Position numbers and translations under genes: made by a program. From assembly GCF_001654915.1 (NCBI RefSeq), contig NZ_LXEQ01000047.1: a DNA stretch of 64,000 nt. One strand, 5' to 3'. This DNA comes from Buttiauxella ferragutiae (GTDB taxonomy: Bacteria; Pseudomonadota; Gammaproteobacteria; Enterobacterales; Enterobacteriaceae). The notes beneath the pieces are model-generated. The model ran no database searches, was not told the DNA's origin, and worked only from the letters and a program-made list of their open reading frames with translations. Below, in pieces: positions 50,498 to 59,914 of the stretch (position 1 is its first letter; each line of letters opens with the position of its first letter).

Positions 50498-52543
50498 ATG
50501 CTGTCAGTTAATCCGTTTTACCGCATCAGTTTATTGCCGTATCAAGCCCCTCACTTTGATGACATCAAAGACAGTCACTATCGTCCGGCTTTTGACGAAG
50601 CGAAACGAATTAAGCGTGAAGAAATTGCGGCGATTGCCAACGAAATAGCGGCTCCAACGTTTGAAAATACCTATCTGGCGCTGGAAAAAACCGGCCACAT
50701 GCTGGCGCGCGTTACTCAGGTTTTCTTTGCCATGACCGCGGCAAATACCAATGATTATCTGCAACAGCTCGATGAAGAGTTTGCCGCAGAGCTGGCCGAA
50801 TTAGCCGATGAAATGCGCCTCAATAGTGCACTGTTTTCGCGTTTAAACAGTGTGTACCAGCGCCGCAATACGCTGGGGCTTGATGACGAATCCCTGCGTC
50901 TGGTTGAAGTGGTCTGGCAGAGTTTTACCCTGGCGGGAGCCACCCTTAGCGACGATAAAAAAGCGCGCCTGAAAGTGCTGAATAAAGAAGCCGCACAGTT
51001 GAACAGCCAGTTTAATAATCGTCTGCACGCCGCTAATAAAGCGGCGGGGCTGGTGGTTGATGACGTACAGCAACTTGATGGATTAACTCCGGCAGAAATT
51101 GCTGCTGCCGCGCAACAGGCCAGTGCTAAAGGGCTGGAGGGGAAATACGTCATTCCTTTACTCAATTTCACCCAACAGCCCGCGCTGCAATCGCTGCGTG
51201 ACAGACAAACGCGTGAAAAGCTGTTTAATGCTGGTTGGCAACGCACACAACATAACGATAGCAATGATACCAGGGCGATTGTGGCGCGCCTTGCAACCCT
51301 GCGCGCTGAACAGGCGCAACTGCTGGGTTTTGAAAGCTACGCGGCGTGGAAAATTGCCGACCAAATGGCAGAAACACCACAGGCAGCACTGCAATTTATG
51401 CGTGATATCGTGCCTGCGGCGACTGCCCGCGCGCAACGGGAACTGGCCGACATCCAGCAAGTTATCGATGCCCAGCAGGGCGGCTTTAAAGCAGAAGTCT
51501 GGGATTGGGCATTTTATGCCGAGCAAGTTCGACATGCGCAATACGACCTCGATGAAGCACAAATCAAACCTTATTTTGAACTCAACAACGTGCTAACCAA
51601 TGGCGTCTTTTGGGCGGCGAGCCAGCTTTTCGGCCTGAAGTTTGTCGAACGTTTCGATATTCCGGTTTATCACGATGATGTACGCGTGTGGGAAATCTTC
51701 GATAACGACGGGCGTGGCATGGCGCTGTTCTATGGTGACTTTTTTGCCCGTGACAGCAAAGGCGGCGGGGCGTGGATGGGCAACTTTGTGGAACAATCCA
51801 CGTTGTTGGAAAATGACCCGGTAATTTACAACGTCTGTAACTACAACAAACCTGCCAGCGGCGAAGCGGCACTGATTTCCTGGGATGATGTTGTGACATT
51901 GTTCCATGAGTTTGGCCATACCTTGCACGGGCTGTTTGCCACCCAGCGTTATGCAACACTTTCCGGTACCAATACGCCACGCGACTTTGTCGAGTTTCCA
52001 TCGCAAATCAATGAACACTGGGCGCGCCAGCCGCAGGTTTTCGCCAACTATGCGCGCCATTATCAAACCAACGAACCGATGCCCGAGGCGCTGAAAGATA
52101 AATTATTCCGTGCCGCGCAATTCAATAAAGGCTACGACATGACGGAGTTACTCGCTGCCGCGTTGCTGGATATGAACTGGCACAGCTTGCCTGCGGGCAG
52201 TGAAATCGATGATGTCGCATGGTTTGAAACTCAGGCACTCGAAAAGGAACGGATTAATCTGGCTACGGTGCCACCACGTTATCGCAGCAGCTATTTTGCT
52301 CATATCTTTGGCGGGGGTTACGCCGCAGGTTATTACGCCTATATCTGGACGCAAATGCTGGCGGACGACGGTTATCAGTGGTTTGTCGAACAAGGCGGGC
52401 TGAGCGCGCAAAATGGCCAGCGTTTCCGCGATGCGATTTTGGCACAGGGCAACAGTCGCGAACTTAAAACCTTATACAGCGACTGGCGGGGACACGCGCC
52501 ATATAGCGAACCGATGCTGAAAAACCGGGGGTTACAGGGCTAA
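50498..52543 (+). CDS. dcp: Peptidyl-dipeptidase Dcp
   Basis: 681 residues, E. coli length. M3-family zinc metallopeptidase that releases C-terminal dipeptides; HEFGH (Zn ligands and catalytic Glu) is in LFHEFGHTLHGLFA near residues 470-475. RYRSSYFAHIFGGGYAAGYY near the C-terminus is the substrate Tyr/His block. Cytoplasmic, no signal peptide. ATG 50498 after CAGGAG. Ends 4 bp into the convergent IprA-like gene. Confidence 0.96.
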   Translation: MLSVNPFYRISLLPYQAPHFDDIKDSHYRPAFDEAKRIKREEIAAIANEIAAPTFENTYLALEKTGHMLARVTQVFFAMTAANTNDYLQQLDEEFAAELAELADEMRLNSALFSRLNSVYQRRNTLGLDDESLRLVEVVWQSFTLAGATLSDDKKARLKVLNKEAAQLNSQFNNRLHAANKAAGLVVDDVQQLDGLTPAEIAAAAQQASAKGLEGKYVIPLLNFTQQPALQSLRDRQTREKLFNAGWQRTQHNDSNDTRAIVARLATLRAEQAQLLGFESYAAWKIADQMAETPQAALQFMRDIVPAATARAQRELADIQQVIDAQQGGFKAEVWDWAFYAEQVRHAQYDLDEAQIKPYFELNNVLTNGVFWAASQLFGLKFVERFDIPVYHDDVRVWEIFDNDGRGMALFYGDFFARDSKGGGAWMGNFVEQSTLLENDPVIYNVCNYNKPASGEAALISWDDVVTLFHEFGHTLHGLFATQRYATLSGTNTPRDFVEFPSQINEHWARQPQVFANYARHYQTNEPMPEALKDKLFRAAQFNKGYDMTELLAAALLDMNWHSLPAGSEIDDVAWFETQALEKERINLATVPPRYRSSYFAHIFGGGYAAGYYAYIWTQMLADDGYQWFVEQGGLSAQNGQRFRDAILAQGNSRELKTLYSDWRGHAPYSEPMLKNRGLQG

Positions 52544-53187
52544 TACCTGGCGGGCAAATTATTCAGCGCTTTGAGAATGCCGTCTTCAATTTGCACGTAG
52601 TCACCTTGTTTTAACTGCGCAAGGATCTTCATCACCGAGCTACGAGACAAGTGCGTCCGGTCCATAATGTATTTGGCGGCGGACGTCTTGTCTCTGAGGC
52701 TTTCGGGTTCACGCATTAAGCCAAATAACTGGAAGCGCACAATTTCGTAGGCCGTAGGCGCAGTCAGTCTGACCTGAAGAAGGTAAATATTACTGGCAAC
52801 TTTAGTCACGTGTTTCGCCATTAACTCCCAAAGATTGAGATCATCGACCAGTTTATGTGCATGTTCGGTGGTTATCGTTGCTATCTCGCACTCACTGAGT
52901 GTTTCAAGAAACAGTCCCGCTCCCGTTTTAGACAATAAATTAGTGATTCCGGCAATATTGGGCGTTGGCAGCAAGCTGAGCACAATTTCATCGATGTCGC
53001 GGCGAATGTGTACTAACCCCGATCGGATGAGATAACACATGTCGACGCCTTTCGCGGAGTAGTACAGGCGACGGCGCGCCGGTACTTTCACATACGTGAC
53101 ATGGGGGCTGAGTTTTTCCACTAAATCGAGGGTGGCCTGAGAGCTCAGCAACTGTGTGTTTTGTTCTGCATTGTCACGGGGTTTCAT
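52540..53187 (-). CDS. IprA-like (YaiV family) winged-helix regulator
   Basis: 215 residues. N-terminal half resembles a cyclic-nucleotide-binding (CRP-like) beta-roll without the canonical phosphate-binding cassette; C-terminal half is a winged helix (SAAKYIMDRTHLSRSSVMKIL). Closest family I recognise is IprA/YaiV, named for inhibition of hydrogen peroxide resistance. E. coli has no such gene beside dcp. The gene is 15 bp downstream of yciA on the same strand. Function here is inferred from family only. Confidence 0.7.
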   Translation of the reverse strand: MKPRDNAEQNTQLLSSQATLDLVEKLSPHVTYVKVPARRRLYYSAKGVDMCYLIRSGLVHIRRDIDEIVLSLLPTPNIAGITNLLSKTGAGLFLETLSECEIATITTEHAHKLVDDLNLWELMAKHVTKVASNIYLLQVRLTAPTAYEIVRFQLFGLMREPESLRDKTSAAKYIMDRTHLSRSSVMKILAQLKQGDYVQIEDGILKALNNLPARY

Positions 53188-53202
53188 AGCGACCAGCTTG
53201 GG

Positions 53203-53595
53203 TTAGCGCGGAATAGGGCGCGGTTTGCCTTCGGTATCAACTGCCACATAAATGAATATGGCTTCTGTTGCTTTATAACGCTGACCAATAGGTTCAGATG
53301 AGACTTTTTTAACCCACACTTCCACGTTAATGGTAATGGAGCTGGTTCCGCTTTTTACACATTTGGCGTAGCAACACACCACGTCACCCACCGCGACCGG
53401 CTTGAGGAATGTCATCCCATCCACACGAACCGTCACTACGCGACCTTTGGCGATTTCTTTGGCCTGAATTGCGCCACCCATATCCATTTGTGCCATCAAC
53501 CAACCACCAAAGATATCGCCGTTGGCGTTAGTGTCTGCAGGCATTGCCATCGTACGTAATACCAATTCCCCTGAAGGAGTGTCTTGCTGAGTCAT
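53203..53595 (-). CDS. yciA: Acyl-CoA thioesterase YciA
   Basis: 130 residues, hot-dog fold. Hydrolyses a broad range of acyl-CoAs. GDIFGGWLMAQMDMGGAI is the family motif with the catalytic Asp; C-terminal part ends IPR. In E. coli yciA neighbours tonB and yciB; here it is joined to an IprA-like gene and dcp on one side and a SlyB-like gene on the other. Confidence 0.95.
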   Translation of the reverse strand: MTQQDTPSGELVLRTMAMPADTNANGDIFGGWLMAQMDMGGAIQAKEIAKGRVVTVRVDGMTFLKPVAVGDVVCCYAKCVKSGTSSITINVEVWVKKVSSEPIGQRYKATEAIFIYVAVDTEGKPRPIPR

Positions 53596-53751
53596 TTGTC
53601 TTCCTGAAAATTACTAAGGGTCAGTTACTATGTATCTTGCTATAGTTTAATAGCATCAGACAATTCAGTCACGAAGTAGCATTATTGACTTAAAGGCTTT
53701 GTTTTAAGACTGGCAAAATCGCGGTTTAATTGATACTACACAGTGGACAAC

Positions 53752-54180
53752 ATGAAGAAATTCGCACTTATTGCTCTTAGTCTTCTCACGCTATCCAGCC
53801 AGCCCAGTTTTGCGGGAAGCAAAACGCTGGTGGAATACGGCGTTGTTCAAAATAGCCAAATTATCACCACCCAGACTCATTCCAGACCATTGCGTACCAT
53901 TGCAGCAGGTGCTGCAGGTGCCGCTATTGGTAACCAGTTCGGTGGTGGTTCCGGGAAAACTATTATGACCGCCACGGGGGCGGTTGCCGGGGTAGAAGCC
54001 TCACGCCACCGTCAAAGCCAGCAGCAGAACCCTCAACAGGTGAATTTGCAGATCAAGACTAATGGCGGGCAAATAATCCAGGTGGTACAGGATTATAACG
54101 GCAGCACCACCTTTAAACCTGGGGATAAGGTTCGCATCATGACTTCAGGTTCGAATACCACCGTGGATAAATCGGTGTAA
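53752..54180 (+). CDS. SlyB-like glycine-zipper periplasmic protein
   Basis: 142 residues. Signal peptide with cleavage about residue 22 (SFA-GS) and no lipobox Cys, so it is probably not a lipoprotein. Glycine-zipper segment (IAAGAAGAAIGNQFGGGSG, about residues 46-65), a Q-rich stretch, and a C-terminal beta domain (FKPGDKVRIMTSGSNTTV) that resembles the end of SlyB. Function unknown; a paralogue of slyB in this window. ATG 53752 taken over a GTG at 53743. Followed by a strong terminator. Confidence 0.75.
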   Translation: MKKFALIALSLLTLSSQPSFAGSKTLVEYGVVQNSQIITTQTHSRPLRTIAAGAAGAAIGNQFGGGSGKTIMTATGAVAGVEASRHRQSQQQNPQQVNLQIKTNGGQIIQVVQDYNGSTTFKPGDKVRIMTSGSNTTVDKSV

Positions 54181-54199
54181 TTGTTAATTGCCAGAAATG

Positions 54200-54232
54200 A
54201 AAAAGCACACTTTTAAAGGTGTGCTTTTTTTT
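54200..54232. terminator. Bidirectional terminator between the SlyB-like gene and yciB
   Basis: 11-bp stem AAAAAGCACAC/GTGTGCTTTTT with an 8-nt loop and a run of eight T on the plus strand. Confidence 0.9.
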
Positions 54233-54249
54233 GCCTTAAAGCTTGAGAA

Positions 54250-54786
54250 TTACTTCTCTTCTTGCGGCATATGCTTGTAGATATACACGCCGCTGAGCAG
54301 AGTAAACACCAGTGTGGCAGCTGTCAGTCCAAACACTTTAAAGTTGACCCACACGCTTTGTGGCAGCCAAAAAGCTACATAAATGTTCAGCGCACCGCAG
54401 GCGATAAAGAACAGTGCCCAGGCGATGTTCAGCCGCGACCATACCGTTTCTGGCAGCGAGATTTCTTTACCCAACATGCGTTGAATCAACGGTTTGCCCA
54501 TGAAGAACTGGCTAATCAGCAACGCGGCAGCAAACAACCCGTAAATCACCGTCACTTTCCATTTGATAAATTCATCGTTATGGAAGAATAGAGTCAGGCC
54601 GCCGAATACAGCCACCATCAGGAAGGTGATCAGCGCCATTTTTTCCAGCTTGCGGAATTTGTACCAGCTGTACACCAGTGCAAAACCGGTGGCGACAATC
54701 AGCGCACCGGAAGCCACGTAGATATCGTACATTTTGTAGAATGCGAAGAAGACAATCAGGGGCAGGAAGTCGAGAAACTGCTTCAT
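54250..54786 (-). CDS. yciB: Inner membrane protein YciB (septation protein A family)
   Basis: 178 residues, about five membrane helices. Starts MKQFLDFLPLIVFFAFYKMYDIYVA, the family N-terminus. YciB/IspZ family, linked in E. coli to cell-envelope synthesis and elongasome/divisome interactions. ATG 54786 has CGGAA upstream; the longer frame is not coding. Operon with yciC. Confidence 0.93.
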   Translation of the reverse strand: MKQFLDFLPLIVFFAFYKMYDIYVASGALIVATGFALVYSWYKFRKLEKMALITFLMVAVFGGLTLFFHNDEFIKWKVTVIYGLFAAALLISQFFMGKPLIQRMLGKEISLPETVWSRLNIAWALFFIACGALNIYVAFWLPQSVWVNFKVFGLTAATLVFTLLSGVYIYKHMPQEEK

Positions 54787-54838
54787 AATCTGTTCCGTAA
54801 AATGACTCCTGAGCGCCATGCTCAGGAGCAGGTGAAAG

Positions 54839-55582
54839 TTATTGGCGAACCAGCATATACAAACGGAATAAATAGATGAGCAACACCGCAGAAATAAGGT
54901 TGCTGATCGTATTTGCAATCACCGCGCCAACAGACGGTGAGAGTGCTGCAAATGAAGACGCGAGCATCAAAAGAGCAGTTTTCGCCAGTAACCAGCTAAT
55001 CACCGCAGGTGCCACCAGACGCATATTTGCCCAGGCAAGACGCATGCTGCTGCGCAGTGACTGGAAAACACCCGCTTTATCCTGAACAACCATAACCGGT
55101 GCAAATGAAAGCAGAATCGCTAACAGCACACCCGGAACCACAATCAGCATAATGCCAATTTGCACCAGGAAAGTGGTCAGGAACATCAGAATAAAGATTT
55201 TTGGTAACACAGGCGCCGATGTGCCAATGGCGCGAAGGGCACTCACACGTTGTCCGGCACTGACCATCTGGATAAGTACAAGCACGCTACCTGCGAGGAT
55301 AGCATTGCCGATCAGACCAGAAAATGTCGAAGCCGCAGAGGCTTTGAGTAGCACTTGCTGTTGCTCAGGCGTCATGTTCTGCACAAGGTCAAACAGCCCA
55401 ACGCTATTGGCTAAATTATCTCCCTCACTAAGGATAGACATTTGCTCGTCGCTGGGTGAAAAGGCGTGACCGATCACAACCGAAATAAAAGCACAAAGCA
55501 ACGCGATCAGTAAGACAGTAACAAACTGATTGCGTAGAAAATTCCCCGTGTCACGGTACACAGAACCCGCCGTGATAGACAT
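54839..55582 (-). CDS. yciC: UPF0259 membrane protein YciC
   Basis: 247 residues, six membrane helices, UPF0259. Starts MSITAGSVYRDTGNFLRNQ. Function unknown. Directly upstream of yciB on the same strand as in E. coli. The 276-bp gap to ompW holds promoters for both divergent genes. Confidence 0.92.
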   Translation of the reverse strand: MSITAGSVYRDTGNFLRNQFVTVLLIALLCAFISVVIGHAFSPSDEQMSILSEGDNLANSVGLFDLVQNMTPEQQQVLLKASAASTFSGLIGNAILAGSVLVLIQMVSAGQRVSALRAIGTSAPVLPKIFILMFLTTFLVQIGIMLIVVPGVLLAILLSFAPVMVVQDKAGVFQSLRSSMRLAWANMRLVAPAVISWLLAKTALLMLASSFAALSPSVGAVIANTISNLISAVLLIYLFRLYMLVRQ

Positions 55583-55780
55583 GCACTCTCCTTGATGTTG
55601 CTCGGTTAAAAATCAGCGGCCAATTGTACCCTGGTTGAAGGGATGTGGCACCGACAAGATGTAAGCCTTGAGTAAGTTACTGTCAGTAAGAAAAATTGAT
55701 CTGGAGTGGGTAAGTGGCATTTTAAGCAATATGCGGAAAAATTAATCCAGATCATTAAATGTTAAATTAGCCAGTGAAGT

Positions 55781-55799
55781 GTGATCGATGCTAGATCAC
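55781..55799. promoter_or_regulatory. Inverted repeat upstream of ompW
   Basis: GTGATC-N7-GATCAC, about 60-80 bp before the ompW start. It is not spaced like a CRP or FNR site, so the binding protein is unknown. Confidence 0.4.
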
Positions 55800-55858
55800 T
55801 TTGTACTCATTAATGAGTATATTCAGCCCGCTGTTAAAACCATAACAAGGAGAGGGCT

Positions 55859-56491
55859 ATGAAAAAACTGTCTGTGGCGTTACTCGCATTAACCTGTTTG
55901 TCAGGTGAAGCGCTGGCACATCAACAAGGTGAATTCTTCATGCGCGCCGGTTCTGCAACCGTGCGTCCAACGGAGGGTTCGGACAATGTGCTGGGAATGG
56001 GCGGGTTTAGCGTCAGCAACAATACCCAACTGGGACTGACATTTGATTACATGGTGACGGATAACATCGGTATCGAACTACTGGCCGCCACTCCATTTCG
56101 TCATCACGTTGGCTTAGGGCCAACGGGCGACATCGCAACCGTGAGCCAATTGCCGCCAACACTGATGGCGCAGTGGTACTTTGGTAATGCGCAAAGTAAA
56201 GTTCGCCCGTATGTCGGCGTGGGTATTAACTACACCACTTTCTTTGACGCTGATTTTAACCAGACCGGCAAAGATGCAGGCTTATCGGATTTGAGCGTTA
56301 AAGATTCGTGGGGTGTGGCAGGCCAGGTGGGGCTGGATTACATGATCAATGAAAACTGGCTGCTGAACATGTCGGTTTGGTACATGGATATCGACACTGA
56401 AGTGAAATTTAAAGCCGGTGGCGAGCAGCAGAACATCAATACGCGTATCGATCCGTGGGTGTTTATGTTCTCGGCGGGTTATCGTTTCTAA
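55859..56491 (+). CDS. ompW: Outer membrane protein W
   Basis: 210 residues with a signal peptide (cleavage about residue 20, ALA-HQ) and an eight-stranded beta-barrel ending in an aromatic residue (SAGYRF), the usual outer-membrane targeting end. Minor porin / colicin S4 receptor in E. coli. AAGGAGAG 4-5 nt before ATG 55859. Confidence 0.95.
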   Translation: MKKLSVALLALTCLSGEALAHQQGEFFMRAGSATVRPTEGSDNVLGMGGFSVSNNTQLGLTFDYMVTDNIGIELLAATPFRHHVGLGPTGDIATVSQLPPTLMAQWYFGNAQSKVRPYVGVGINYTTFFDADFNQTGKDAGLSDLSVKDSWGVAGQVGLDYMINENWLLNMSVWYMDIDTEVKFKAGGEQQNINTRIDPWVFMFSAGYRF

Positions 56492-56508
56492 TGTTATTGA
56501 GATAACAA

Positions 56509-56529
56509 AGGCCGGAATTGCTCCGGCCT
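56509..56529. terminator. Terminator between ompW and trpA
   Basis: 8-bp stem AGGCCGGA/TCCGGCCT with a 5-nt loop between the convergent ends; T-rich on both sides (CTGTGTTT and TTTGTTATC). Confidence 0.75.
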
Positions 56530-56539
56530 CTGTGTTTGC

Positions 56540-57349
56540 TTATGCCGTGCGCGTCGCGGCTTTCAAGCTCTGCACAAAAGCTTTCAACTCGCTTAACATC
56601 ACTTCCGGCTTATCAAGATTCTGCTCGATAATCTTCACAATGGCCGAACCTGAAATCGCCCCGGCAGCGCCCGCAGCAACCGCATCCTTAACTTGCGAAG
56701 GTTCAGAAATCCCAAAACCTTGCAGTGAAGGGGCTGCACCAAACTCAGCCAGCTTTTCCACCAGGTGATGAAGCGGCAATTGAGCGCGTGTTTCGGCACC
56801 GGTTACACCAGCACGAGACAACAGATAAGTATAACCGCGACCATGTGTGGCGATTTCACGCAGCAGCGCGTCATCGGCATTCGGTGGGCAAATGAAGATT
56901 GGCGCAACGTTGTGGCGCATGGCGGCCTGGCGGAAAGGCGCAGACTCTTCAATCGGCACATCGGCAATCAGCACCGAATCGACACCCACTTTGGCGCACA
57001 GTGCATAAAACTCATCAATGCCACGGTTAAACACCAGGTTGGCGTACATCAGTAAGCCAATTGGGATGGTTGGGTGTTTCTGGCGAATTACCGCCAGCAT
57101 TTCAAAGCATTGTGTTGGGGTGACACCGGCGGCAAATGCACGCAGTGCGGCATTCTGAATGGTTGGGCCATCAGCTAACGGGTCAGAGAAAGGAATACCC
57201 AACTCCAGCGCGTCAGCACCCGCTTCAATCAACGTGTCGATGATCTTCAAAGACTGTTCTGGTGATGGATCACCCAGAGTCACGAAAGGAACAAATGCAC
57301 CTTCGCGGCGTTCTTGTAACTGCTCAAATGCGTGTTGATAACGTTCCAT
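56540..57349 (-). CDS. trpA: Tryptophan synthase alpha chain
   Basis: 269 residues. Cleaves indole-3-glycerol phosphate to indole and glyceraldehyde 3-phosphate. LELGIPFSDPLADGP holds the catalytic Glu (about residue 49) and VLIADVPIEES the catalytic Asp region. Starts in the trpB stop (one-base overlap). Last gene of the trp operon. Confidence 0.97.
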   Translation of the reverse strand: MERYQHAFEQLQERREGAFVPFVTLGDPSPEQSLKIIDTLIEAGADALELGIPFSDPLADGPTIQNAALRAFAAGVTPTQCFEMLAVIRQKHPTIPIGLLMYANLVFNRGIDEFYALCAKVGVDSVLIADVPIEESAPFRQAAMRHNVAPIFICPPNADDALLREIATHGRGYTYLLSRAGVTGAETRAQLPLHHLVEKLAEFGAAPSLQGFGISEPSQVKDAVAAGAAGAISGSAIVKIIEQNLDKPEVMLSELKAFVQSLKAATRTA

Positions 57350-58539
57350 TAGATTTCCCCTCGCGCTTTCAAAATGTCGTGAACGGTGAAGATGTCTTTG
57401 TCACCACGGCCAGAGAGGTTCACCACCAACAGTTGTTCTTTTTCTGGATTTTCTTTCATCATCTTCAGGGCGTGAGCCAGCGCGTGTGAAGATTCCAGTG
57501 CCGGGATAATCCCTTCTTTGAGACACAACGTTTTGAAGGCTTCCAGAGCTTCGTCATCGGTAATCGAAACATAATCTGCACGGCCAATGCTGTTGAGGTG
57601 TGCATGCTGCGGCCCGACAGACGGGAAGTCCAGACCGGCAGAGATGGAATACGACTCTTCGATTTGGCCTTCGTCGGTTTGCATCATCGGCGATTTCATA
57701 CCGAAGTAAATCCCCACACGGCCATGTTTCAGTGGCGCGCCGTGTTCACCGCTTTCGATACCGTGACCCGCCGGTTCAACACCAATCAGACCGACTTTAG
57801 GTTCGTTGATGAAATCAGCAAACATGCCGATGGCATTCGAACCACCGCCGACACAGGCGATAACCGCATCTGGCAGACGGCCTTCTTTTTCAAGGATCTG
57901 CGCTTTGGTTTCTTCGCCAATCATGCGCTGGAATTCACGCACGATAGTCGGGAATGGATGCGGGCCGGCTGCGGTGCCGAGCATATAGTGCGCGGTTTCG
58001 TAGCTGCCGGACCAATCGCGCAGCGCTTCGTTACACGCATCTTTCAATGTGGCGGAACCACTATGTACTGGGATGACTTCTGCACCCATCAAACGCATAC
58101 GGAACACGTTTGGCGACTGGCGCTCAACGTCTTTTGCGCCCATGTAGATGCGGCATTTCAGGCCGAGCAGGGCGCTGGCTAAGGCTGATGCCACACCGTG
58201 TTGACCCGCACCGGTTTCGGCGATGATCTCAGTTTTGCCCATTTTCTTTGCCAGCAACGCCTGGCCGAGCACCTGGTTAGTTTTGTGCGCGCCGCCGTGC
58301 AGCAAATCTTCACGTTTTAAATAGAGGGTAGTTTTGGTGCCGGCTGTCAGGTTGCGGCACTTGGTCAGCGCTGTTGGACGGCCGGCGTAGTTTTTTAGCA
58401 GGTCGTTAAATTCAGCCTGAAATTCTGCATCGCTTTGTGCTGCTACAAACGCTTCTTCCAGTTGGCGCAGTGCAGGCATCAAAATTTGTGGCACGTACAT
58501 GCCGCCAAACTCACCAAAATAGGGATTCAATAATGTCAT
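57349..58539 (-). CDS. trpB: Tryptophan synthase beta chain
   Basis: 396 residues. PLP enzyme joining indole and serine; the PLP-Lys motif LLHGGAHKTNQVLGQAL is near residue 87 and GGGSNAIGMF binds the phosphate. Start ATG 58539 (MTLLNPYFGEFGGMY) is the family start; the longer frame is not used. Confidence 0.97.
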   Translation of the reverse strand: MTLLNPYFGEFGGMYVPQILMPALRQLEEAFVAAQSDAEFQAEFNDLLKNYAGRPTALTKCRNLTAGTKTTLYLKREDLLHGGAHKTNQVLGQALLAKKMGKTEIIAETGAGQHGVASALASALLGLKCRIYMGAKDVERQSPNVFRMRLMGAEVIPVHSGSATLKDACNEALRDWSGSYETAHYMLGTAAGPHPFPTIVREFQRMIGEETKAQILEKEGRLPDAVIACVGGGSNAIGMFADFINEPKVGLIGVEPAGHGIESGEHGAPLKHGRVGIYFGMKSPMMQTDEGQIEESYSISAGLDFPSVGPQHAHLNSIGRADYVSITDDEALEAFKTLCLKEGIIPALESSHALAHALKMMKENPEKEQLLVVNLSGRGDKDIFTVHDILKARGEI

Positions 58540-58549
58540 GATATTTTCC

Positions 58550-59911
58550 TTAGTAAGCCCGCAGCGTCTGGAAGACGGCAGCCAGCTTGTTAGCATCTTT
58601 AATACCCGGTGCGCTTTCGACACCTGAGTTGAAATCTAAACCTACGCAGCCCGCTTTCGCTGCTTCTATGCAGTTATCCGCACCCAGTCCGCCAGCGAGA
58701 ATCACGTTTTCCAGATTCTGGCCTGCAAGGAGTGACCAATCAAAACGTTGGCCGCTACCGCCCTGGCCGTTGTCGAACAGGTATTTATCGATATGGTTTA
58801 AATCACGAGCGGGCAGGCTTTCTTTGACACTTAACGCTTTCCAGATTTGGACACTTGCCGGAAGGGCTGCGCGAAGTTGGTCTATATAGGCCTGGTTTTC
58901 TTCGCCATGCAGCTGCACGGCGGCGAGATTAAATTGCTCTGCTTTTTGCACGACATTGCCAACTGGCGTGTCGCGGAACACTCCGACATATTTCAGCGGT
59001 GTTGCGGCAATAACTGCAGCGGCTGTTTCATCGCTGACAAAACGCGGTGATGCAGGCACAAAAATCAGGCCGCCATAAATTGCCCCGGCTTCGAAGGCGG
59101 CGCGGGCATCTTGCGGACGAGTCAGGCCACAGACTTTGTTTTCACCCAACGTTACACGGCGAACCGCAGCATTCAGGTCATCTTCACCCATCAGGGCCGA
59201 ACCAATCAGGAAGCCGTTAGCAAAGTGGCTGAGTTCACGGATCTGGCCGTAGTTGCCGATCCCCGATTCGCTGATAACCGTCACACCGTGGCCTAAACGA
59301 GGCGCGAGCTGGCGAGTGCGGTTCAGGTCGATGGATAAATCGCGCAGGTCGCGGTTGTTGATACCGACAACTTTGGCTTTCAGCTCAATCGCACGTTCCA
59401 GCTCTTCTTCATTACTCACTTCTGTCAGCACGCCCATATTCAGGCTATGCGCAACAGCAGCAAGCTGGCGATACTGTTCGTCATCGAGCACCGACAACAT
59501 CAGCAGACAAGCATCGGCCTGATAAAAACGCGCCAGCAGAATCTGATAGGCGTCGATAATAAAGTCTTTGCACAACACCGGTTGCGTGACGATGTTGCTG
59601 ACAATGGGCAGGAAATCAAAACTGCCCTGGAAGTATTTCTCGTCTGTCAGTACCGAGATAGCAGACGCGTAGTGCTTATAAACGTTGGCAATGCGTGCCG
59701 GGTCAAAATCATCACGGATCACGCCTTTGGACGGAGACGCTTTTTTGCACTCCAGAATAAAGGCAGTTCGGGCACCTTGCAGTGCGTGATAAAAGTTGCG
59801 TGTCGCCGGCACAATGTTGTTCTGGAAACTTGCCAGGGGTTGTTGTTGCTTGCGTGCTTCAACCCAGATCGCCTTATCATCGACGATTTTCTTTAATACG
59901 GTTTCCTGCAT
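58550..59911 (-). CDS. trpCF: Bifunctional indole-3-glycerol-phosphate synthase / phosphoribosylanthranilate isomerase
   Basis: 453 residues: N-terminal TrpC barrel (about 1-255; ECKKASPSKG with catalytic Lys, CKDFIID) and C-terminal TrpF barrel (about 256-453; KVCGLTRPQDA, LAGGLGADNC). The fusion is usual in Enterobacteriaceae. Confidence 0.97.
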   Translation of the reverse strand: MQETVLKKIVDDKAIWVEARKQQQPLASFQNNIVPATRNFYHALQGARTAFILECKKASPSKGVIRDDFDPARIANVYKHYASAISVLTDEKYFQGSFDFLPIVSNIVTQPVLCKDFIIDAYQILLARFYQADACLLMLSVLDDEQYRQLAAVAHSLNMGVLTEVSNEEELERAIELKAKVVGINNRDLRDLSIDLNRTRQLAPRLGHGVTVISESGIGNYGQIRELSHFANGFLIGSALMGEDDLNAAVRRVTLGENKVCGLTRPQDARAAFEAGAIYGGLIFVPASPRFVSDETAAAVIAATPLKYVGVFRDTPVGNVVQKAEQFNLAAVQLHGEENQAYIDQLRAALPASVQIWKALSVKESLPARDLNHIDKYLFDNGQGGSGQRFDWSLLAGQNLENVILAGGLGADNCIEAAKAGCVGLDFNSGVESAPGIKDANKLAAVFQTLRAY

Positions 59912-59914
59912 GAC

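Noticed and set aside
53641..53751. PhoP box in front of the SlyB-like gene
   Set aside because: TGTTTT and GGTTTA occur, but the 11-bp periodicity required for a PhoP box is not met.
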